Assembly: GCA_903892355.1 (NCBI GenBank)
Contig: CAITIE010000064.1
Location: forward strand, 62,001-126,000
Origin: an uncultured Pirellula sp.
Lineage (GTDB): Bacteria > Planctomycetota > Planctomycetia > Pirellulales > Pirellulaceae
Length of the DNA: 64,000 nucleotides
Direction of reading: 5' to 3'
In this document: positions 28,920-36,952 of the stretch, piece after piece
How the letters are laid out: each line of letters begins with the position of its first letter
Numbering within the stretch: position 1 is the stretch's first letter
Notes under the pieces: model-generated
Database searches by the model: none
What the model was told of the DNA's origin: nothing
The model's input: the letters and a program-made list of their open reading frames with translations, nothing else
Translations under genes and position numbers: made by a program

Positions 28920-28945
28920 CATTGTATCTTCGCATTGCATCTTCG
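28920..28945. repeat. 13-bp tandem duplication, one mismatch
   Basis: CATTGTATCTTCG (28920-28932) is followed directly by CATTGCATCTTCG (28933-28945), differing at one base. It lies in the 271-bp spacer between the PAS-AraC and GH9 genes, which otherwise holds no recognisable gene. Confidence 0.55.
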
Positions 28946-29112
28946 AATTGCCATGCGCCATAGAATCATCATGCAGAGTTTCATTCAGAGCAGCCTACGC
29001 CTCAATTATTCAAACTGCGTGGGCCGCCGTTCAAGACAGGAGCTAAGTCCATGTTCCAAAATATCAACACGTTTGAGGTTGCAATTCTTTACCCACAACC
29101 CCTCCTTGAAGA

Positions 29113-30903
29113 ATGAAGCCATTCGCGACACTACCTCTTTTGGCAATCCTGATTGGTTCCACTGGTTTCCATGCATCGGTTGATGCCGGAGCCCCAGTTG
29201 ACGAGGCAATCGAGGAGCAGGACGCCCCAGTGAACGTTCGCAAGCCCAGCGACGCAATTAAAGTCTGCCAAGTTGGCTACTTAGTCGACGAAACCAAAAT
29301 CGCTGTTCTGACGGCTGAACCGAAGGGCCGAATCGCCGTTCGTAAATCGGGCAACCATGAAATCGTCGCTTCGCTTTCGGCAGCAAAAGCTTCGTTCGAC
29401 CCCGATACTGGGGATATGGTACGGTGGGTCGATTTGACGGAGGTTACCAATCCCGGTAGCTACTACTTGGATGTCGAAGGCATCGGTAGTAGTTTTGACT
29501 TCAGTGTGGGCAATGACATCTTTAATCGTCCCTTGCAAATGTCCATGCTTTTTTACACCGGCCAACGTTGCGGCACGGAAGTAAAGCTCGATGGTCAATT
29601 TGCTCACTTTCACCACGCACGGTGCCATACAGCCGATGCGGTGTTTGATCCATCGACGGGTCGAACAGGCAAAAGATCGATGAACGGTGGATGGCATGAC
29701 GCGGGAGACTTTGGTCGCTACATGATAAATTCCGGAATCTCGATGGGAACTCTATTGTGGGCATATGAATTGAACGCAGAGAAGCTCCGTAAATTCGCAT
29801 TGATGATTCCTGAGTCCAATGGCCCATTGCCACATATGCTTGCCGAGATCCGTTGGAATTTGGAATGGATGCTAAAGATGCAGGACGAAAGTGGTGGGGT
29901 TTGGCACAAAGAGACCACAGCCAAGTTCCCAGGTTCAATCCTGCCCGAATCCGATAACGCGCCCATGTTGATTGTCGGTAGCGGGAAATCTCCCTATTTG
30001 ACAACCCAATCAACCGGCGACCTGGTGGCAGTTGCAGCGATTGCAGCACGCGTTTACAGACAGTTTGATCCTGATCTCGCAGATCGTTGCCTGTCCGCCG
30101 CTGAACGCGGATGGGTTTGGCTGGAGTCGACGCCGGACAGCCACTTTTACGCAAATCCAAATGGTATCGAAACGGGTGCCTATGAAGACGATGACGCGAG
30201 CGATGAGCGACTATGGGCTGCTACGGAATTGTTTCGCACGACCGGCAAGGCCCCTTACCACGATTACTTTCTCAATAACTATCGACGCTTTCAACCGATG
30301 TTCAATCCGGGTTTTCCACACGAATGGAAGAAAGTACATGCGTTGGGGCTTTATGGCTACGCATTAGAGAATCGGCAACCGGTTGACCCTAAGGTTCAGC
30401 AAGAGATCCGTCGCGAGGCGCTCAACGCCGCTGACGAAATAGCATCGCGGATTTCGAGGAATGGCTATCGAGTTCCACTGACCACGGACAATTACATTTG
30501 GGGATCCAATGCCCTGGTAGGAAATTACGGCATGATGCTTCGACTTGCCAATCGGATATCACCCAAGCCTGAGTATGCCAACGCCGCTCAAGACACTCTC
30601 CACTATTTGCTCGGTCGGAACACGTTCAACACAAGTTATGTGACGCAGGTCGGAAGTCGCTGGCCGATGAATCCTCATCACCGCCCCAGCGAAGCAGATA
30701 ATGTCAATGAGCCTTGGCCAGGCATGCTCATCGGCGGTCCCAATGCTCAGGATGCGAAAGAAAAAAAGCCTCCCGCACGGCAATGGAACGATGTCAAGGA
30801 GAACTTTACCACCAACGAAGTTGCCATTAATTGGAACGCACCACTTGTGTTTCTGCTTGTGGAAACGCTACCGAATACCGATACAACTCCTCCGCATCCC
30901 TAA
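29113..30903 (+). CDS. secreted GH9 endoglucanase-like glycosidase
   Basis: The 596-residue product has a signal peptide (about 1-26) and an N-terminal Ig-like CelD domain (IKVCQVGYLVDETKIAVL; residues about 45-140). The GH9 alpha/alpha-toroid follows. Catalytic residues are visible: the aspartates Asp196 and Asp199 in GWHDAGDFGRY, and the acid Glu569 in TTNEVAINWNAPLVFLL; LLGRNTFNTSYVTQVG and NPHHRPS are also typical. GH9 enzymes cleave beta-1,4-glucans such as cellulose or lichenan. With the nearby PAS-AraC regulator and GH32 it forms part of a polysaccharide-use region. Confidence 0.93.
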   Translation: MKPFATLPLLAILIGSTGFHASVDAGAPVDEAIEEQDAPVNVRKPSDAIKVCQVGYLVDETKIAVLTAEPKGRIAVRKSGNHEIVASLSAAKASFDPDTGDMVRWVDLTEVTNPGSYYLDVEGIGSSFDFSVGNDIFNRPLQMSMLFYTGQRCGTEVKLDGQFAHFHHARCHTADAVFDPSTGRTGKRSMNGGWHDAGDFGRYMINSGISMGTLLWAYELNAEKLRKFALMIPESNGPLPHMLAEIRWNLEWMLKMQDESGGVWHKETTAKFPGSILPESDNAPMLIVGSGKSPYLTTQSTGDLVAVAAIAARVYRQFDPDLADRCLSAAERGWVWLESTPDSHFYANPNGIETGAYEDDDASDERLWAATELFRTTGKAPYHDYFLNNYRRFQPMFNPGFPHEWKKVHALGLYGYALENRQPVDPKVQQEIRREALNAADEIASRISRNGYRVPLTTDNYIWGSNALVGNYGMMLRLANRISPKPEYANAAQDTLHYLLGRNTFNTSYVTQVGSRWPMNPHHRPSEADNVNEPWPGMLIGGPNAQDAKEKKPPARQWNDVKENFTTNEVAINWNAPLVFLLVETLPNTDTTPPHP

Positions 30904-31017
30904 AAGAGTTCACCAACGTCATGCTCATCGCTGAGCAATTGCGATTTATCGCCTGACTTATCAGTCGCAGCGATGAAGTCCAAAAGCAAAGCTGCTAGTG
31001 CGAAAAGGATCTCATAA

Positions 31018-34000
31018 CTATTCTTTTGCAGATTCCCTCAGGATTTCAGCTATCCTTGGCCGTTCCGCCTTCATCGTCTCAAGGTCGATGTTGAGTTTCA
31101 AGGATTGAGAGAGACCCGAGTAAAAATCGGCAAGGCCTTGGTTCCAATCCCCGGAAACAACATCGATCGGCGATTCTCCTCGCTTGTTCTTAGTTGTTGG
31201 CACGGAGCCGTTTTCCAGCAACGCATGGACGATCTCCGTCCTGCAAAGGAATGCCGCGACATGCAACGGAGTGTTGCCATCGTCATTCGTAGCCTCAACA
31301 TAGGCGCCTCGCTCGATCAAGTACTTGACGATGTCAAGGTGACCATAAAGTGCCGCATTGCTTAATGGCGTTGTACCACCTTCAGGGCGTCGCGCATTGA
31401 TCTGGCGACCACCCCCTAGTATCTTCTTGACTTCAGCCAATTCTCCTTTGGCAATTGCATCTCCAAGTGCATTTCGAATAGCCGCATAGGCACGCTCTTG
31501 CGTTCGCCTTTTTTCAATCACTCGCGTAGCGCCGTCGACCACCTTGAAAATAAATTCATTGCTCAGCAATCCCTCGGGATTCTGAATCTGCAAGAAGTGC
31601 ATCCCAAGTTGCGGCAACGTTGTTAACTCAACCCGGAGGGTCTCACCATCACGACGGATAGAACCGTCAACACGATGACCATCGACAACAATTCGCGCAT
31701 TGTCGAGAATGTGCCGCCCGCTCAAAGCCATGGCTCGATTCCCATCAAACAGCACTGGGAACTCTTGCTTGCCCCGTTGACTCTCGATGGGACCCAGCGT
31801 CCAAAGTGCTGGCTGCGGAGTGTCGTAGTCGACATTCTTGCCCAATCGCGCAGTGAAGGTCCCAACAAACCGACCTTCCGATGCTAGTGAGATCAACTTG
31901 GTTCGAGATACGACTTGGCGATCACCAGAGCGACTGAAATAGCCGCTGCCTTCGGGCCTCGGATCAAATTGAAACGCCATCGACGCTGCTTTCCCCTCAT
32001 CGATGAACACTCCCTCCCCTTGCAACACAATACTACCATCGCGTGCCGCGCGTTCGAGAGTCTCGAGAAGTTCTTTCGTGAACTCTGTCTTTGCTGATTG
32101 GACGTTCAGCGTGACCTGACGTGCAAATGCACCAGAAAAACCAGTACTTCCCTCGAGGACCATATCCCACACGGGATTAAAGCGTTCGCGGCCGGCCCAT
32201 GAGAACTGCCAGACACTTTTTTCGGGTGTACCTTGCTGTGCGACGCGTTCATAAAAATCAAGGTCGATCACGTTGAGTCGGCCTTGTGGAAGAATCAGCC
32301 AACGATCGTAGGCACCTCGCCATGTCGGCGCATCCATCCCAGTTCCGGGCGTGTTGGTGCTGACCAAAAACGGCATACGATGGCAATCGCCGCAACGATT
32401 TGGTTGCGGCTTGCTCGGATCGTTGTCGCCGTCGATGTGAAACAGCTTGAATCCTTGAGCAGCATTGGCGGACAACTCGTTTGTGTACGCTCGACGCTGC
32501 GCAGGTGGATAAGGGACACTCAAAAGAAACTTGGCCATGTCATCGCGCTCTGCCGCCGTTAGTTTCCCCGCCTTGCCTTCATCATTGACTGTATCGTCGC
32601 CGACTCTCATCATGGTCGAACCGAGCCCACCGTCGACCAAATGCCGCGTCGTGCTCTCTGGGCGATCTACACTCGAGTTCGACTCGACACTCTCATAAAC
32701 GTGGGCGCTATTATTTCCACCATACGGGTCACCTGGGATGCCATCCCAATGAAATGGGGCTGTATCGCGCAGACCCCGAACGGGCATCGTGGACCGCGGC
32801 ATGATTTGATCACCACCAGTCACGATGGGAGTTTTCAGAACCCAGAGCAATTGGTCGGTATGACCATCGGGATGGCAACTGGCACAGGAAAAGGTCCCAG
32901 TCGTCGACGCCAAAGCCGTACTAAACGCGATCCGTCCACGCTTGACCGCCGGATGCGTGGGATCCTCGAGCGTGATGGTCGCCGAGACTTTGGGGTTCGC
33001 CAGATCGCTTAAGTCGACTTGCGACACCGTGTTTGCGGCTGCATTCAGCACCCACGCCTGGGATGGCTTGCCATCGGAACTTGACTCAAGTGCGATTCCC
33101 TCCGGTACCGCACCAACGTCAACTCGGCCGATGACGTTGCCGTCGCTGGCGTTCACGGTGAACAGTTTGTCGGAACCGGATGCTGTCGCAACCAACGTTG
33201 CATCATCATGGCTCACCTGAATCGCCGATGGCGTTGCCAAGGCTAGCCCTGGCGCTGGATCGACCGGTGGCAACGGTTCGAGGTCGAAAAATGTTGGTGA
33301 CGGTGCGGACTCGCTACTGAACTCAACGCGAGTAATACGATTGAGAAAAGCCCGATTATCGAGTTCAGCGAGTCCATGCTTCTCGGTCCCTGCTCGCCCA
33401 TTGACGTCGTTCCTCGCGTCGGTCTGCGCGATATAAACACGCCCCTTGGAATCAACACTCAATCCATACAGCAACGTGCCTAGCGTGTTCACCGTCTCAA
33501 CGAGTTTGTCCGTTTCCGTATCGAACACGAACAGATCCCGATCTGGCACTCGAGGATGCTTGACGATATCCACCCTGTGACCGATCGACAGAACATTATT
33601 GTTAGAAACCGAATGGTCCCAAATATCAAAGGTGACTAGCTTACCGTCAATCTTGTCTTTCGCTCCGCCGGAAAGCTGAGTCTGATTGTTGGATTCAAAA
33701 GGCAGTACGTACAAACGATCGCCACGGACTTGGATCGCTCGCGGATCTTGAGCGTTGATGCTCAGGTACTTCACAACTTCACGTTTTTCGACGTCGATCA
33801 CAGCGATCGTATTCTCGGACGAGAGAGACACGTAGGCTTTTTTATTGGTAGCGAAAGCGATACCAACCGGTTCATCGAATCGCGTCGACTTCGTATCGGG
33901 GTCGAAGTCTTGAATCGTTGACACGACTTGAAGATACGTAGGGCTGGCAGAATCGGAGTCGATGACACTCACCGAATCCGAGATGTGATTCGCGACCCAT

Positions 34001-34395
34001 ACTTCTTTTCCATCGGGCCTAACGGCGATTCCAACAGGATTGATTCCTACATTCACTCGGGCAACGACAGCGCGGCTACTCGAGTCGATAATATCCACAG
34101 TATCGGAGGGTGTGTTGGTGACATAGACCAAGCCGCCATGGACTGCAATTGGCGACGCATGCGGGCTCATGAAAGCGGGGTGCCCTGTGTCTACTGGAAT
34201 TTGAGGTTCGACATTGACGGAGACATGCTGTATCAAATTCCCGATACGCGACGGAGGATACGAGTTCGCAGTTTCGTTCTGCAGATTACTTGCAACGGTC
34301 AAGGACACGATGATAAGAATCAATGCTGGAACAAAACAATGGATCCCCCCTAAAACTACTTTCAATCTAGTATTTATTGCGATTTTAGGTGTCAT
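31018..34395 (-). CDS. YVTN beta-propeller / di-haem cytochrome / ankyrin fusion protein
   Basis: The open frame reaches 34437, but ATG 34395 gives 1125 residues starting with a long hydrophobic export segment, and its ATGA junction overlaps the stop of the upstream remnant. Domain order: a YVTN/40-residue beta-propeller (about 75-480; GGLVYVTNTPSDTVDIID, GIAVRPDGKEVWVANHISDSV); a cytochrome-peroxidase-like di-haem region with CASCH near 502 and CGDCH near 666; and three ankyrin repeats at about 1000-1081 (GGTTPLSNAALYGHLDIVKYLI, GNTPLHVAAFL, EIVHALLENG). Propeller-cytochrome proteins are known in planctomycetes; a C-terminal ankyrin module is unusual. The role is unknown, presumably periplasmic redox. 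Confidence 0.9.
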   Translation of the reverse strand: MTPKIAINTRLKVVLGGIHCFVPALILIIVSLTVASNLQNETANSYPPSRIGNLIQHVSVNVEPQIPVDTGHPAFMSPHASPIAVHGGLVYVTNTPSDTVDIIDSSSRAVVARVNVGINPVGIAVRPDGKEVWVANHISDSVSVIDSDSASPTYLQVVSTIQDFDPDTKSTRFDEPVGIAFATNKKAYVSLSSENTIAVIDVEKREVVKYLSINAQDPRAIQVRGDRLYVLPFESNNQTQLSGGAKDKIDGKLVTFDIWDHSVSNNNVLSIGHRVDIVKHPRVPDRDLFVFDTETDKLVETVNTLGTLLYGLSVDSKGRVYIAQTDARNDVNGRAGTEKHGLAELDNRAFLNRITRVEFSSESAPSPTFFDLEPLPPVDPAPGLALATPSAIQVSHDDATLVATASGSDKLFTVNASDGNVIGRVDVGAVPEGIALESSSDGKPSQAWVLNAAANTVSQVDLSDLANPKVSATITLEDPTHPAVKRGRIAFSTALASTTGTFSCASCHPDGHTDQLLWVLKTPIVTGGDQIMPRSTMPVRGLRDTAPFHWDGIPGDPYGGNNSAHVYESVESNSSVDRPESTTRHLVDGGLGSTMMRVGDDTVNDEGKAGKLTAAERDDMAKFLLSVPYPPAQRRAYTNELSANAAQGFKLFHIDGDNDPSKPQPNRCGDCHRMPFLVSTNTPGTGMDAPTWRGAYDRWLILPQGRLNVIDLDFYERVAQQGTPEKSVWQFSWAGRERFNPVWDMVLEGSTGFSGAFARQVTLNVQSAKTEFTKELLETLERAARDGSIVLQGEGVFIDEGKAASMAFQFDPRPEGSGYFSRSGDRQVVSRTKLISLASEGRFVGTFTARLGKNVDYDTPQPALWTLGPIESQRGKQEFPVLFDGNRAMALSGRHILDNARIVVDGHRVDGSIRRDGETLRVELTTLPQLGMHFLQIQNPEGLLSNEFIFKVVDGATRVIEKRRTQERAYAAIRNALGDAIAKGELAEVKKILGGGRQINARRPEGGTTPLSNAALYGHLDIVKYLIERGAYVEATNDDGNTPLHVAAFLCRTEIVHALLENGSVPTTKNKRGESPIDVVSGDWNQGLADFYSGLSQSLKLNIDLETMKAERPRIAEILRESAKE

Positions 34396-34589
34396 GATCG
34401 AACTTTCGAAAAGCGAAGGGGGGCCCGAAATGCGCACCGGGCCGAACGCACCCGAACAAATAGGATACCATCAGCGATCGCTGGAGTGGCATAGACGTAA
34501 TCCTCCTTTTTGTTAACAGCCAATACCTTTGGTGATTCACCAGCGTTGATGGCGCAAGTTGCCCACGAGTCGATGCGTTCAGGGGTGCA
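34392..34589 (-). pseudogene. remnant of a PQQ-like beta-propeller protein gene (C-terminus)
   Basis: Between an in-frame TGA just upstream of 34589 and a TGA at 34392-34394, 65 codons read like the end of a PQQ/BamB-type propeller protein: ERIDSWATCAINAGE, SPKVLAVNKKEDYVYATP and AIADGILFVRV. The stop overlaps the start codon of the downstream fusion gene as ATGA, the junction expected of a former upstream operon gene. No start codon or remaining propeller blades were found further upstream. The identification rests on the characteristic VLAVNK, YATPAIADG and LFVR blade motifs. Confidence 0.6.
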
Positions 34590-35482
34590 TCAGATTTGTG
34601 GAGTTGATAAAGAAGCAGCCCTTTCGCGGCAGAAGCAAAAAGTATGGGGCGCGTCGGTTTTCGAGAACCATAGCGTGTTGCTGGTCCGCAGTCGTAGCAC
34701 GAAAGAGAATGAAGCTGATTTTCAAGAGCGGTCGCGCTGGAACGCAACTTCAATAAGTCCCTGATTCTGAAAGTACAAACGCTCTCGCGGGTATGCAGTC
34801 GCATTTTAATTGGATACTGAAGGAGTTTTAGATTCAACGCTGTCATGGGGAATCCGACTCAACCAGCAAGCCTGGGGGATGGCCACTACGACGATCGCAT
34901 AAGCGAATCCGCGCCGCTCAGCAGTTCAGGCGCGATCCGGTCGACTGGAAGATCGATCCGACTGGAATCCATTGGCTCCGACTGGAATCCATTGGCTCCG
35001 ACTGGAATCCATTGGCAACTTAGGGACTCAGAAAGGCTCGGTGTAGGTCAACGAGTTGGTGCCTCTTGTCCACGGCATACGATGCAATGGGACTATCTCG
35101 AGGGTGCAACGCTGAAAGCACCTCCCACGTGCACGAATTGGTGGTAATGGCTCAACCGCTTGCTGTGTTTAAAACACTTGCAACTGGGAGTCTGGTCGCT
35201 GAATCGTACGACTTGCTTCTGCTTTTTGAAACGCCGATCAGTCTGAAATGCTGTTTGGCGACAAAGGTTGCTCAGTTTCATTTCTGGCGACCATCGAGTG
35301 ATTTTTTCTTGGGATTTTTGTTGGACTCTGTGCTCCAACGTTGTTCGCATTATCCAGTCGGCTTGTTAGGTATTCGACTGTGAATGTCACGACGCGTTGA
35401 GTGTTTTACAGCCGATATTTCCAGTTTCCGCGAACCTAAGTCGCTCCAGACGTTGTCGCCTTCGTCAAAGGCGGCCAAGCGA
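34590..35482. other. 893-bp region without a recognised gene
   Basis: Apart from a tandem repeat at 34960-35016, nothing is recognised. Several ORFs of 80-155 codons exist here on both strands but none shows family motifs, good start context or conserved-looking composition. It may be decayed sequence belonging to the PQQ-propeller remnant at its left edge. Confidence 0.4.
34960..35016. repeat. 20-bp tandem repeat, 2.85 copies
   Basis: The unit GACTGGAATCCATTGGCTCC occurs at 34960-34979 and 34980-34999 without mismatch, then a 17-bp partial copy at 35000-35016. A more diverged half-unit (CGACTGGAAGATC) precedes it at 34942-34954. It is noncoding by present evidence. Confidence 0.85.
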
Positions 35483-36865
35483 TTATGCGATCAGTTCACG
35501 GATAATTCTGCCCTTGGTGTCGGTCAATCGGAAGTCGCGACCGGCGTAGGGGTAGGTCAATTGTTCGTGATCCAATCCGAGCAGTGCCAACAGCGTTGCA
35601 TGGAAATCGACAACAGGCACCGGGTTCTCGGTCGCTTCGACCCCAAATTCGCCGCTGACGCCGTAGTGTTTTCCTGCAGCGACTCCGCCACCTGCCATCC
35701 ACAAACTAAATGCTTTGTGGTTGTGGTCGCGGCCATCGCGTCCTTGGGCATAAGGAGTACGACCGAACTCACCGGTCCAGACGACCAGCGTCTCATCGAG
35801 CAGGCCGCGTTGCTTCAAATCGGTAAGCAACCCATAGAGCGGTCGATCGATTGAGGAGCAGTTATCGGTCAGGTTCTTTACCAAGTTATTGTGATGGTCC
35901 CATGCACCATGAGAGATCTCGATAAAGCGGATTCCCGATTCAGCCATCCTGCGTGCCATTAAGCACTTGCTTCCAAATGCTTTGGTTTCCTTGCGATCCA
36001 ATCCATAGAGTGTCTTGGTCTCCTCCGACTCGGACTTGACATCCATAACCTTGGGAAGTTCAGACTGCATCCGAAACGCTAACTCGTACGAATGGATCAC
36101 CCCTTCTATTTCTTGGTCGCCGAGGTCTCGCTCGAGTTTCTTCCGATTCATCGCTTGGATGAAATCCAGTTCACGACGCTGACGATCGCTGCCGACAATG
36201 GGTGCTAGGTTGGAAATCTGGGTTTCGTCGACCTCGCGGTTTCCATTACCAATCCGCATCCCTTGATAGTTCGCTGGTAAGAACGCATTGCCATAATTTT
36301 GGGCGCTTCCTGTCGGTCCGATGCTCACGAAGCCTGGAAGACTTTCATTTTCGGCACCTAATCCGTAGAGCACCCATGACCCGACGCTCGGTCGTACGAA
36401 TTGGCTGGTCCCGGTATGCATTCGAATTGTAGCTTGAGGGTGAGCCGGTACGTCCGTTTGCATCGAGTTTACGATGGCCAACGAGTCGGCTGCTTTGGAG
36501 AGTTCGGGAAAAAGTTCTGAGATCCAGAGACCACTTTCGCCGTGCTGAGAAAAAGCCCATGGGGATTTCATCCACTTGCTCCCCGGACGCGGTCCCGCTT
36601 GCCCATCGACTTTGGCCAATTCCGGCTTGTAGTCGAACGTATCCACATGGGATGGCCCTCCACGCATGCTTAGGAAGATCACCCGTTTCGCGGTTCCTGC
36701 GACGGTGGGAGTAGAAGATGTGCTTCCAGGCGTTCGCCGTGTTCCCGCCATGGTTTCTTTAGCCCGCATCGCAGTAAACGCCAGCCAGCCAAAACCGCAT
36801 GCCGTATTTTGGAGAACGCTTCGGCGGCTTAGGAGCAATTGCCTGGTCTTGCACATGGACATCAT
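35483..36865 (-). CDS. DUF1501 domain-containing secreted protein
   Basis: The 460-residue product starts MMSMCKTRQLLLSRRSVLQNTACGFGW in part, a twin-arginine-like signal; AGGA lies 6 bp before ATG 36865. The DUF1501 pattern follows: VIFLSMRGGPSHVDTFDYKP, FSQHGESGLWISELFPE, MQTDVPAHPQA, RRMAESGIRFIEISHGAWDHHNN, TGEFGRTPYAQGRDGRDHN and AGGGVAAG. It lies 87 bp downstream of its DUF1549/DUF1553 partner on the same strand. This mirrors the gene pair at 10744-14551. Confidence 0.92.
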   Translation of the reverse strand: MMSMCKTRQLLLSRRSVLQNTACGFGWLAFTAMRAKETMAGTRRTPGSTSSTPTVAGTAKRVIFLSMRGGPSHVDTFDYKPELAKVDGQAGPRPGSKWMKSPWAFSQHGESGLWISELFPELSKAADSLAIVNSMQTDVPAHPQATIRMHTGTSQFVRPSVGSWVLYGLGAENESLPGFVSIGPTGSAQNYGNAFLPANYQGMRIGNGNREVDETQISNLAPIVGSDRQRRELDFIQAMNRKKLERDLGDQEIEGVIHSYELAFRMQSELPKVMDVKSESEETKTLYGLDRKETKAFGSKCLMARRMAESGIRFIEISHGAWDHHNNLVKNLTDNCSSIDRPLYGLLTDLKQRGLLDETLVVWTGEFGRTPYAQGRDGRDHNHKAFSLWMAGGGVAAGKHYGVSGEFGVEATENPVPVVDFHATLLALLGLDHEQLTYPYAGRDFRLTDTKGRIIRELIA

Positions 36866-36952
36866 TGGATTCCTCAGAGAAACGTTTTAAGAAACAGGGA
36901 ACGAGTTTACTGTTCAACGATGTTTTTACCGTTCAACGATTGCGTAGCAGCA

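Noticed and set aside
34385-34846. 153-codon ORF on the minus strand upstream of the propeller-ankyrin gene
   Set aside because: Its frame gives no family motif; a neighbouring frame carries the clear PQQ-propeller remnant, so this frame is a shadow.
35066-35383. 105-codon ORF on the plus strand in the gene-free region
   Set aside because: No signal peptide or motif and a poor start context; probably chance.
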